DNA of 15,322 bases from Candidatus Marinamargulisbacteria bacterium (GTDB taxonomy: Bacteria > Margulisbacteria > Marinamargulisbacteria > UBA817), in assembly GCA_023262965.1 (NCBI GenBank), contig JALQXX010000034.1, forward strand, positions 1 to 15,322, written 5' to 3'. Positions 8,058-15,322 of the stretch are shown piece after piece. Below the pieces are notes generated by a model. That model did no database searches. It was not told the origin of the DNA and saw nothing but the letters and a program-made list of their open reading frames with translations. Position 1 is the stretch's first letter; the number at the start of each line of letters is the position of its first letter. The position numbers and the translations under genes were made by a program.

Positions 8058-8846
8058 ATGCGTCATTGGCGATTGGTGTTCATAAGCATAGGATTATCAT
8101 TATTTGGGTATGCTAACCCACCATTACCGGTAGCGATTGACACGGTTTATACCAAAATTACCATCAATGAAACCGAATACACCATTGCCGCTTTTCATTA
8201 CGAAAACCCCACCTCCACGGATTTTTCGTATATGACGGATGCGCCCCCATCAATTAAAATTGGTTTGATTACATCTCCCAATATACTGGTAAATCCGCTG
8301 TGGGAATTTCAAAGCATGGCGGATACAACGCGAGACACCATCGTTCAATCCATTACAGTGGCCGATCTTAATAAGGATACGCATTCCGATATTATCATTA
8401 ACTTTTTTGATAATGAAAGTGATTACCCCGACTACCTTATCAGTACATTCTTAATCTATTCAAACAATGGCTTTCAAGAAATAACAGAGACCTTTGTAAA
8501 AAATAATTATGAATTGCTGGCTTCGTCTCATTTAAAGTACAAAACACCACTCACATTTTTTGGCCGACCTTATGTGGATGAAAATGATACCAAAGAGGGG
8601 CATTATTGGGTGGATCATTACGCATTTAAGGGGCAAAAGTTAGTCAACATTAATGATCAATACCAGTCTTTTTACCATGCCTTTAAAAAGGAATCAGAGT
8701 CACAATTAGCCATTGTGTTAAAACGCATTGCTGATTACCCTATGTCAGGCGAATCAACCACCAATCAACTGCAATTAGAAGAGTACTACAACGAAGTTAC
8801 TGAACTTAAAACCATTATTCAGCGAGCCAACCAACTGTTGAATTAA
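8058..8846 (+). CDS. exported protein of unknown function with an FG-GAP-like motif
   Basis: The 262 residues begin with a clear signal peptide: MRHWR, a hydrophobic stretch to residue 16, and a likely cleavage after GYA (19). The frame extends upstream, but only this ATG places the signal peptide at the N-terminus. The mature part is acidic. VADLNKDTHSDIIINF (101-116) resembles the calcium-binding loop of FG-GAP/VCBS beta-propeller repeats (D-x-N-x-D-x-x-x-D), but only one such motif is present. The C-terminal 60 residues look helical. No lipobox cysteine is seen. The product is probably periplasmic or secreted. I do not recognise the family. The stop overlaps that of the convergent flavoprotein gene by 4 bases. 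Confidence 0.82.
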   Translation: MRHWRLVFISIGLSLFGYANPPLPVAIDTVYTKITINETEYTIAAFHYENPTSTDFSYMTDAPPSIKIGLITSPNILVNPLWEFQSMADTTRDTIVQSITVADLNKDTHSDIIINFFDNESDYPDYLISTFLIYSNNGFQEITETFVKNNYELLASSHLKYKTPLTFFGRPYVDENDTKEGHYWVDHYAFKGQKLVNINDQYQSFYHAFKKESESQLAIVLKRIADYPMSGESTTNQLQLEEYYNEVTELKTIIQRANQLLN

Positions 8847-9895
8847 CGTTTAGGACTTCCCGCCAATTCGTGATTCCACCGAACAACCGAAAACGGATTG
8901 GTCACCAGTTGGGTGGCAACACCCACAATAGCAACGCCTGTATCACGTAGCGCCCGAATATGATCGGCCGTAGTAATCCCTCCGGTTGCAATCAGCGGCA
9001 GTTGAAATGGTTGGAGGCATTTTGCCATCGCCAGTGTTCGCTCAAAAAGTGCGGGACCGCTTAAACCGGCATGGGACAACTGAAAGGCCTGTCCGTTTGA
9101 CAGCAAATCCGCGACAGCGCGCCGTTGCGTATTACCCGCATTGAGGGTTACTTTGTCAAACTGAGTGGCTAATGACGCTATATCACGCAATCGGTCATCC
9201 GATGCATCCGGTGACACTTTAATCACAATCAATCGATCCCTTTTACGACGAATGTATCGAACAATCGCTTCAATATCCGACACCTGGTCGTGCAATGAGC
9301 AGCCAGTGGCTGTATTGGGACACGAAATATTTAATTCCAAGTAAAATGAATCCAAAAAAGACTGGTCCCCAATCGCATCCACCACCTGGTGATAATCCGC
9401 AACGGTATCGCCCCCAATACTAAGGCCCATTGGTACCCCCATGTGCCGTAGCGGATGCGCCTTAAGCGATTCAATTAACCCAGCCACGCCCGGACCCGGC
9501 AACCCCAGCGCATTGAGCAAATGCGGTACCCCCTGAATCCATACCTGCTGTAATCGCGGGCGCGGATTCCCCTTAGCGGGCTGCGGCTTGATGGTTTTTA
9601 AGCAGCACCCGCCACAGCCCAAGCCGACCCAAAATGCAATCGAATCCAAATGGGATTCAAAGGCCGCCACGGTAATGGGGGACGGAAATACCACATCAAA
9701 TACCGGGGTTTGTAACGATGGCAATGACTGTGGATGGCCATAGCCCCGATACCACCGTGGAATCCGGAATGCGGTTATTAATGCTTGGCCACTATGTACG
9801 GTGGATTCATAATCCCCCGTTAATGCGTTCATGATTCCCCCAATCCCCCGCCGCATCCACCGATACCCTGTTTCTTGAATTTCTAGCCATGTCAT
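8843..9895 (-). CDS. dihydroorotate dehydrogenase-like flavoprotein
   Basis: This is an FMN-binding TIM barrel of 350 residues. Recognised blocks are KPQPAKGNPRPR (103-114, cf. TPRPQPGNPKPR of class 2 PyrD), LELNISCPNT (186-195), VIKVSPDASDD (224-234), LNAGNT (251-256), GLSGPALF (277-284) and the FMN-phosphate loop ATGGI (303-307). In the family the enzyme oxidises dihydroorotate to orotate in pyrimidine synthesis. Three features are odd. The catalytic-base position is Cys192, as in class 1, whereas class 2 has Ser. The class 2 G-x-D-K-N flavin motif near residue 75 is absent. A Cys cluster CGGCC occurs at 94-98. No pyrimidine genes are nearby. Pyrimidine synthesis is the first guess, but another flavin oxidoreductase role is possible. 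The start has a TATCCT box 7 bases upstream and no Shine-Dalgarno. Confidence 0.82.
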   Translation of the reverse strand: MTWLEIQETGYRWMRRGIGGIMNALTGDYESTVHSGQALITAFRIPRWYRGYGHPQSLPSLQTPVFDVVFPSPITVAAFESHLDSIAFWVGLGCGGCCLKTIKPQPAKGNPRPRLQQVWIQGVPHLLNALGLPGPGVAGLIESLKAHPLRHMGVPMGLSIGGDTVADYHQVVDAIGDQSFLDSFYLELNISCPNTATGCSLHDQVSDIEAIVRYIRRKRDRLIVIKVSPDASDDRLRDIASLATQFDKVTLNAGNTQRRAVADLLSNGQAFQLSHAGLSGPALFERTLAMAKCLQPFQLPLIATGGITTADHIRALRDTGVAIVGVATQLVTNPFSVVRWNHELAGSPKR

Positions 9896-9954
9896 ATGAT
9901 TAAGGATAAAGGATTAGTACTTCTGGATTCAATACTGGTAAACTATATGGGTAT
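9896..9954. promoter_or_regulatory. divergent promoter gap between flavoprotein and giant exported protein
   Basis: In this 59-base gap, TATCCT (9908-9903) lies 7 bases before the minus-strand ATG. TG-G-TAAACT (9936-9944) lies 10 bases before the plus-strand ATG. The latter is the same extended -10 form seen before gdhA. Neither start has a ribosome site or a convincing -35 hexamer. Confidence 0.35.
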
Positions 9955-12900
9955 ATGCAGCGCCCATCATTGTGGATTAAATACATATTTGCCGCCCTTG
10001 TGCTGATTGGCATTGGCGCAACGGTTGTTCAAACGCAAACCTACATCAATGTCGCCATCAAGGGAAACTTTGATGTATCAACCGATTCAAATCTTCCCAA
10101 TCCCAATTCAGGCGATGTGTATTTGACAACCTTGGGGGCAAAAGAAACCCCGGATGGATGGGAAGAGTACACGTGGACTCACGCGACGTTCAACGAGGGA
10201 GATCGGAATAAAACGGAAGTTAAAAAACTTAATCTAACTTCAGATGAAATAACGTATAACCAATCCATTTTCAACACATTGGATGAAAAAGGCTGGGTGA
10301 AAATCCCATTCTCCCCATCGTCTAATGCCCAATACAAAGGTAAGCATTTTGTCGGATTTAAGGGTAATCCCGATGCATTTCACTACAGTGCTATTTTAAA
10401 GCAACAAGCAGCAGGCGGTCTTAGACGATCCGGGATTGGGGCATTCATTATTATCGTCCCCAATCGCGGGCACATTATCAATAAGATTTTAATCCGTGAT
10501 TTGAATGCAACAGAGGGGTCTTTTGTTGAATTTAAAACAGATCAGGCCACAAACTCAACATGCAATGTCAACGGGTGCATCTTGAATGTTGACGATGATT
10601 TCACACACAAGGATTGCTTAGCTAAAGGAAATTCGGATTATATAACACGTCATCAAGGATGGTTCGGCTCATATGACCCCTTCTCAATAGATGATTATTT
10701 TTGCGCCAAAAACAGTCGAACCAATACCGAGCCCATCCGATTTCCACCCAGTAATATGCCAAAAAATGAAAGTGCCCGACTCGGTGTCGAACCCAATAGA
10801 AAATTTATGGTGCCTGTAATGTCGTTATCAAGCGACTCTTTATTTAAAGCTTACGACGACAATGAGAAGGGCGGTACAACCGAATACATTAATATTTGGA
10901 ACCGCGTATGGAACTTTCTTATAGCATCAAATAACATTCTGGAAGGATTGGTCACAGATGAATATAAATTGAGCCCGACAATTCCTCGAAATGAGCAACC
11001 CGTTGTGTTGGGGCTGGGTTGGCAATACGAAGGCGGCCAAGTGTACAATGACCCAACATTATTCAATAAGGGACATTTTACAGTTTCTGTAAATACCGAC
11101 AAATTCTTCCAAGTCTATATCGAATTCGCCCAAAAAGGCTTTAAAATTAAGACCGAAGCCCCCAACCATCCTAACGCCACCTTGAGCTTAGCATCAATCA
11201 CATCGCCTCCCCATAAAGCCGTAAATCTCAACAACGCGAACCTTCCCCAAGGCACCAACGTGGCCATGCGATTTGGCGGCTCCAGCCAGTATTGTATTAA
11301 GCAAATCGACGCCACCCGCACCAGAAACAAAGTAACTGAGGATGGCACGGAGTTGGAAGAAGAAACCGAATCCAAGGCCAACATCCTGAGCTACCCATTG
11401 GCGGTTGGTGAAAGTGTCTTCCCCTACAGTGACTATGATTTACATAACATCGAATGGAATTACGCCTTTTCAATAGACACATTTGAACCCTCGTTTCGGG
11501 TATCGTCCTCAGATAGTATCGGTGGGAAAATTACCATTGGCGAGTATGTTCGATTGGATCGCCTGAATGCATTTGGTTCAGCGATTGAATTTACATCCAA
11601 ATCGGCTGCGGGGTTAAACGTGAATGTGTTTGGCCCCCGTACGCAATCATTATGGAATGATAAGTCATGTAATTTTGGCACAAATTATTTGCAAAAACTG
11701 GTCATCGAACCCCGTATCGAGGAATATTTTTATTTTGATAAATTTGAATCAAAAGACGTCACCCTATACACTACCGATTTATTTGATAATCCCTCTAACC
11801 CGAATACATTAACTGTATACAACGACACAACCAGCGCAAATGTTCAATTTGCAACATCTCACTTTGCAGTGTACGCTCAATTAACGGGTGACGACTCACC
11901 AACAGTCACCGCCCATTTCAAACGATTTCCAACCATCACATTAGGTAGTTTAACCGGCAGTCCATTAACCAATCGGGTGACGCCCAATCGAGAAAAAACC
12001 TTGGCCGCCGAAAAAAATGCGGCCATACCCACAAAGAATCTAATTTTTCTTAATAATGGTGAAACATATCAAATCGAACCCAATCGCTCGCCAGAAACAA
12101 TTAAATCCTTATCCTTAACCATTGATAAACGATTGGAACGCGTTTATTTGGTATATGATAATAATATCCCCATTGTAGTCTATGCCAAAGATATGAATGC
12201 AGAACTCCCAGATGCTATCCCCGAAAATGTCGAAAAAATCCAATTTCCCACAAAATCAGACGCATCCACACACCCAACCGCACCATTTAGCAGCACATTA
12301 TCTATGGACGACAAAAACAATTATATACTAGACCTGCCCATCATTAATGCCAATCTAGAGGTGTTTTTGGATTTCACACCCTATCAGTTATCACTGACTG
12401 TTACCCCAAACATGATGAGTCCGCCTGAGAACTACGTATTTGCAAAAATATCATCGGATGGGTCTGATAATACGATTATGGGAACGAGTATTGCTGCAAA
12501 AGCCAATACCATCATAACCCTTAATGTTTATTTGCAAGATTCCCATCGAGAAACCCATTACATTAATGACTTTATTGAAGAAAAATTTGACGATGAGGGG
12601 AATTCCGTTGAACCGTCTGATTCACTAATAAATCCGGAAAAGCGCCTCAACATATTTTACACACCCTTAAGAAACAACTACTTTCATTTTTTGAACAATA
12701 CGACAACACCTCCCCACCCCTACACAACCGGACGCATTGTTGCAAATACCACATTGTATGTATCGCTTAAAGAATACGCAACCATTCAATACCGTGCAAC
12801 CAATACCGATGGCAGCCCTAGCCCCCATGGCCGCATGACTCTTAATAAATCAGGCCTGTCCTATTCCACGAAGATTTTTTCAGATCAGGCGCCTCCTGAT

Positions 12901-13266
12901 GAAATCTTTAATACACTAAACACCACATGGACCCCCATCAAACCCCACACTATTTACAAAACAGACAACACCGATGCAAATGTCGGATTTCGTGAATCGG
13001 ACAACCCCACGTTTATAATATCTCCGGATCCCGGTTATTACATATACAAACTTAACGTTTACCAAGAAGACCCCGACACATCCACTCCCATATTAACCCT
13101 GGACAACCCCGGTAACCTGGATGAGAACCGCGCCATCACTGAAAATGACGCCTTCCCTGGTAGTAGATACCTTAAGTTCAACAGGGTTTCATCCAATATA
13201 TGGATCGACATTCAATTTAAACCCAAACCCACCCTAAAAACATTATGGATGGGAATGGAATTTTAA
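9955..13266 (+). CDS. large exported or anchored surface protein, unknown function
   Basis: The 1103 residues start MQRPSLWIKY, then a hydrophobic segment (about 8-27) that could be a signal peptide or an uncleaved anchor. No clean signal-peptidase site is visible. The rest is beta-rich and Asn/Thr/Asp-rich. It has six Cys (203, 208, 221, 250, 447, 572) and none in the C-terminal half, which fits disulfides outside the cytoplasm. The C-terminal half carries degenerate modules: NANLEVFLDFTPYQLSLTV (near 800), NTTLYVSLKEYATIQYRAT (near 930), and FIISPDPGYYIYKLNV (near 1023) ending in SNIWIDIQF. These resemble the Ig-like bacterial repeat domains (PF18998 type) of secreted proteins. No enzyme motif, LPxTG, autotransporter barrel or sorting signal is recognised. 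It stands alone between divergent and convergent neighbours. An adhesin or structural surface role is inferred only. Confidence 0.88.
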   Translation: MQRPSLWIKYIFAALVLIGIGATVVQTQTYINVAIKGNFDVSTDSNLPNPNSGDVYLTTLGAKETPDGWEEYTWTHATFNEGDRNKTEVKKLNLTSDEITYNQSIFNTLDEKGWVKIPFSPSSNAQYKGKHFVGFKGNPDAFHYSAILKQQAAGGLRRSGIGAFIIIVPNRGHIINKILIRDLNATEGSFVEFKTDQATNSTCNVNGCILNVDDDFTHKDCLAKGNSDYITRHQGWFGSYDPFSIDDYFCAKNSRTNTEPIRFPPSNMPKNESARLGVEPNRKFMVPVMSLSSDSLFKAYDDNEKGGTTEYINIWNRVWNFLIASNNILEGLVTDEYKLSPTIPRNEQPVVLGLGWQYEGGQVYNDPTLFNKGHFTVSVNTDKFFQVYIEFAQKGFKIKTEAPNHPNATLSLASITSPPHKAVNLNNANLPQGTNVAMRFGGSSQYCIKQIDATRTRNKVTEDGTELEEETESKANILSYPLAVGESVFPYSDYDLHNIEWNYAFSIDTFEPSFRVSSSDSIGGKITIGEYVRLDRLNAFGSAIEFTSKSAAGLNVNVFGPRTQSLWNDKSCNFGTNYLQKLVIEPRIEEYFYFDKFESKDVTLYTTDLFDNPSNPNTLTVYNDTTSANVQFATSHFAVYAQLTGDDSPTVTAHFKRFPTITLGSLTGSPLTNRVTPNREKTLAAEKNAAIPTKNLIFLNNGETYQIEPNRSPETIKSLSLTIDKRLERVYLVYDNNIPIVVYAKDMNAELPDAIPENVEKIQFPTKSDASTHPTAPFSSTLSMDDKNNYILDLPIINANLEVFLDFTPYQLSLTVTPNMMSPPENYVFAKISSDGSDNTIMGTSIAAKANTIITLNVYLQDSHRETHYINDFIEEKFDDEGNSVEPSDSLINPEKRLNIFYTPLRNNYFHFLNNTTTPPHPYTTGRIVANTTLYVSLKEYATIQYRATNTDGSPSPHGRMTLNKSGLSYSTKIFSDQAPPDEIFNTLNTTWTPIKPHTIYKTDNTDANVGFRESDNPTFIISPDPGYYIYKLNVYQEDPDTSTPILTLDNPGNLDENRAITENDAFPGSRYLKFNRVSSNIWIDIQFKPKPTLKTLWMGMEF

Positions 13267-13308
13267 AAACAGCCTGTTTATTGCTTTAAAAAATCCTTTG
13301 GAATGACG

Positions 13309-13746
13309 CTATACCGTTCGAATAGATGTATCAACCGCATTGATCACCGATGGATCTATCACCGATCCAACCGGAAAATGACTGCCTCTAAACGTTAAAT
13401 GCGTATCGGGAGCTTCGCTTTCAAATAAATCAACGCAATACGAAATAGCAAAATCGGTGTGAAATGGTTTGCACGAAAACACATCAATAAACGCATACCG
13501 TTTTAAAGGAAATGTGTGAATGGATATATGACTTTCAGCAATAATAACTACCCCCGTAATGCCTTTATCCTCAGGCACCAATCCCGCATAAGGAAAAACA
13601 TGCGGCATTGTAATTTTAGTCATGCCAATTTGAGTGGGTAACTCATCAAGCAATTTAAAACAGGTATCCAATGAATCCAATTTTTGATAGTTGCATTTAT
13701 GCAAATCCAACATTAAGTGCGGCCCAAAGCCTTTACGATGTGACAA
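13309..13746 (-). CDS. speD: S-adenosylmethionine decarboxylase proenzyme
   Basis: The enzyme makes decarboxylated SAM, the aminopropyl donor for spermidine. The chain self-cleaves to form a pyruvoyl cofactor. The start is TTG at 13746-13744, because AAAGGAG (13753-13759) lies 6 bases upstream. It gives a 145-residue product starting MSHRKGFGPHLMLDLHKC, which matches the family N-terminus. An ATG at 13791 would add 15 unusual residues and overlap the neighbouring gene. Cleavage is expected at E71/S72 in AESHISIHTFP. H77 and C92 (DVFSC) correspond to the proton donor and catalytic Cys of Thermotoga SpeD (S63, H68, C83), with a constant offset of 9. IHTFP replaces the usual IHTWP. No speE or other polyamine gene is in the window. 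The gene is transcribed divergently from the GH3 gene. Confidence 0.92.
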   Translation of the reverse strand: MSHRKGFGPHLMLDLHKCNYQKLDSLDTCFKLLDELPTQIGMTKITMPHVFPYAGLVPEDKGITGVVIIAESHISIHTFPLKRYAFIDVFSCKPFHTDFAISYCVDLFESEAPDTHLTFRGSHFPVGSVIDPSVINAVDTSIRTV

Positions 13747-13783
13747 ATACCACTCCTTTCGTTTAAAGTAACCATAATATAAT
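13747..13783. promoter_or_regulatory. AT-rich divergent promoter gap between speD and GH3 gene
   Basis: The gap holds the speD ribosome site (AAAGGAG, 13753-13759) and an AT-rich near-palindrome (13773-13786) that offers -10 boxes on both strands. On the plus strand these are CATAAT (13773-13778) and TATAAT (13778-13783). The latter abuts the ATG, so a transcript from it would start inside the gene. The plus-strand gene has no Shine-Dalgarno. Confidence 0.4.
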
Positions 13784-14827
13784 ATGAACAAAGCGGTTTA
13801 CACAATATGTTTGCATGTATTTTTTTTGATACAATTCGTTTATTCCAACAATCACCCTGGAAAAATGATCATCACAGGGTTTCGGGGAACCGTCCCAACG
13901 CAACCCGAAATCATTGCGTTAAAAGAAAAAATTGATGCTCATCATATTGGCGGCATCATTTTATTTAATCGCAACATTGTTAATCGAGAGCAACTAATCG
14001 ATCTCATCGCGTATCTAAAAAAAGACACCCCTATTTTTATTGCCATTGATCACGAAGGGGGGTTGGTCAATCGCCTCACGCACCCATCATTTCATATACA
14101 GGCCCCTTCGCCACACGACGTGTGCACTATGGCACCTAACGATCAGTATCGAATCGCCCACGAAAACGCAACCGAATTGGCGGCCCTTGGTATTACATTG
14201 AATTTGGGCGGTGTGGTGGATCTGAAACCATTGATAGAACCATCCAGCATATGCAACGCCAAACGGTGTTACAGTGACACCAGTGATATTGTTGTTCAAT
14301 GCATCCAGCCGGTTATTGCAGCGCATAAAGCTGCCGGCGTTATTATTGCATTAAAGCACTTTCCAGGTCATGGCTCAACCGCCACAGATTCCCACATAAC
14401 ACTGCCGACAATCCAAAGCACCTATACGCCCTATGAATGGATGCCCTATTACGCGATTCTATCCCATCCATCACCCTACATTGCTGTCATGACCGGGCAT
14501 ATCATGCTGCCCACCATCGACCCCCTATATCCCGCTAGCCTATCGCAAAACCACATTCAAACCATTCGCCATTCCTTTCATTTTAACGGACTTATTATTA
14601 CCGATGATTTGCATATGGGGGCCCTAAAATCCATGGTTGCAACACCATCCGATGCGGCGTATCAGGCCGCATTAGCCGGTAATGATTTGCTACTGTTTGA
14701 ATACCTATCCTTAGATGATATCGACCGAGTTGCAACCAATCTCCAAACCGCCATCCAAAAGTCGCCCACATTAAATGCCCATATTCAAAGCCGATTATCC
14801 ACGTTACAATGGTACGTAACAAAATGA
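13784..14827 (+). CDS. exported glycoside hydrolase family 3 enzyme, NagZ-type beta-N-acetylhexosaminidase
   Basis: The 347 residues start with a signal peptide (MNKAVY, hydrophobic core 7-18, likely cleavage near VYS, 19-21). The GH3 barrel follows: IGGIILFNRN (55-64), IAIDHEGGLVNRL (86-98), KHFPGHGSTATDSH (191-204) and IITDDLHMGA (271-280). By analogy with NagZ, D274 is the nucleophile, and D202/H204 form the acid-base dyad of the DSH motif that marks N-acetylhexosaminidases. The family removes terminal GlcNAc, usually from peptidoglycan fragments. NagZ of E. coli is cytoplasmic, while this protein appears exported, so it probably acts on wall fragments or chitin-like sugars outside the inner membrane. 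The stop overlaps the next start as ATGA. No Shine-Dalgarno precedes the ATG, whose only upstream signals are -10-like boxes. Confidence 0.92.
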   Translation: MNKAVYTICLHVFFLIQFVYSNNHPGKMIITGFRGTVPTQPEIIALKEKIDAHHIGGIILFNRNIVNREQLIDLIAYLKKDTPIFIAIDHEGGLVNRLTHPSFHIQAPSPHDVCTMAPNDQYRIAHENATELAALGITLNLGGVVDLKPLIEPSSICNAKRCYSDTSDIVVQCIQPVIAAHKAAGVIIALKHFPGHGSTATDSHITLPTIQSTYTPYEWMPYYAILSHPSPYIAVMTGHIMLPTIDPLYPASLSQNHIQTIRHSFHFNGLIITDDLHMGALKSMVATPSDAAYQAALAGNDLLLFEYLSLDDIDRVATNLQTAIQKSPTLNAHIQSRLSTLQWYVTK

Positions 14828-15322
14828 TAGCCAATTATTGGACACTTCTTCGAACCCATCGTTATTTTTTTTTATTTTCATTATCCGGCCCTTTTTTTTC
14901 AGCGCCCGGTCAAACCCTTTTAATGGCATTGGCCATTCCTCTTTTCTGCCAGCAAACCGGTATCAGCGAATTGCAATTTGCAACCCTGTATGCCGCTGCA
15001 ACCGTATTATCCGCTAGTACATTGCCGATTGTTGGACGAATCATCGATACCAAACCGGTTCTCCAATGCATTCAACTCAATACAATCGGGCTATCCTCCG
15101 CATTGGCCCTCATGGCATACAGCACCCACATGTATGGCCTGTTTATGGGACTTTTTTTAGCCCGACTTTTTGGTCAAGGGGCTCTGCCACTAACCGCGAT
15201 TGCCCATACCGCCAAAACCTTTTCCAACCAAAAAGGTCGCGCGCTTAGCATCACCCAACTGGGCTATCCCCTATCGGAATGTGTTCTCCCTAGCATCGTA
15301 CTAATGGGATTGCATACCATCG
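14824..15322 (+). CDS. major facilitator superfamily transporter, 3' end cut by window edge
   Basis: The frame is open from ATG at 14824 to the right edge (166 codons). The product is very hydrophobic with short loops. TM1 lies around 14-40 (with SAPGQTLL), TM2 around 52-70, the MFS motif-A-like loop GRIIDTKP at 71-78, TM3 around 84-100, and TM4 around 104-125 (GLFLARLFGQGALPLT). A cytoplasmic loop NQKGRALS (135-142) leads into TM5. This is the pattern of the first half of a 12-TM secondary transporter. The ATG overlaps the GH3 stop as ATGA and no ribosome site is seen, so translation is probably coupled to the hydrolase. Uptake of sugars or wall fragments released by the hydrolase is a reasonable inference. 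The substrate cannot be read from this part, and it does not look like AmpG. Confidence 0.88.
   Translation, partial: MIANYWTLLRTHRYFFLFSLSGPFFSAPGQTLLMALAIPLFCQQTGISELQFATLYAAATVLSASTLPIVGRIIDTKPVLQCIQLNTIGLSSALALMAYSTHMYGLFMGLFLARLFGQGALPLTAIAHTAKTFSNQKGRALSITQLGYPLSECVLPSIVLMGLHTI

Noticed and set aside
13262-13290. Possible bidirectional terminator after the giant protein and speD
   Set aside because: The stem AAACA/TGTTT is only 5 bp, with a poor T tract. It is too weak to call.
13747-13791. ATG start of speD at 13791
   Set aside because: The extra residues are unlike the SpeD N-terminus, overlap the GH3 coding start, and lack a ribosome site. TTG at 13746 has a strong one.

Overview
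The window reads as bacterial chromosome from a Gram-negative type cell. Several proteins carry export signals, and the core genes are a bacterial NADP-type glutamate dehydrogenase and the 2-oxoglutarate dehydrogenase complex. I cannot name the organism. No rRNA, tRNA, insertion sequence, phage or CRISPR array is visible. Coding density is very high, with most gaps under 100 bases.

Layout, left to right. (1) 1-545, minus strand: the first 181 codons of a leucine-rich-repeat-like protein that runs off the left edge. It has four near-identical 63-bp units. A possible 55-codon small gene sits just upstream (556-723). (2) 724-2079, plus strand: gdhA, closed by a strong hairpin terminator. (3) 7570 to 2178, minus strand: sucA-sucB-lpd, the three subunits of 2-oxoglutarate dehydrogenase, in one tightly packed operon. 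(4) 8006-7647, minus strand: a short GGQ-containing release-factor-like protein. (5) 8058-8846, plus strand: a small exported protein of unknown function. (6) 9895-8843, minus strand: an atypical dihydroorotate dehydrogenase-like flavoprotein. (7) 9955-13266, plus strand: an 1103-residue exported or anchored surface protein with degenerate beta-rich modules. (8) 13746-13309, minus strand: speD, S-adenosylmethionine decarboxylase. (9) 13784-14827, plus strand: an exported glycoside hydrolase family 3 enzyme of the NagZ type, coupled by an ATGA overlap to an MFS transporter cut by the right edge.

How the genes fit together. GdhA (ammonia plus 2-oxoglutarate to glutamate) and SucABLpd (2-oxoglutarate to succinyl-CoA) compete for the same metabolite, so the left third is a carbon/nitrogen branch point in convergent arrangement. 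The right half mixes housekeeping enzymes with exported proteins that have no obvious partners.

The items most worth a second look are the LRR gene, whose variation is confined to predicted surface positions; the hidden small ORF back-to-back with gdhA; the unusual dihydroorotate dehydrogenase; the giant surface protein; and a recurring pattern of -10-like boxes only 5-10 bases before start codons that lack Shine-Dalgarno sites, which suggests leaderless transcripts. I see no clear-cut novel defence or mobile system.
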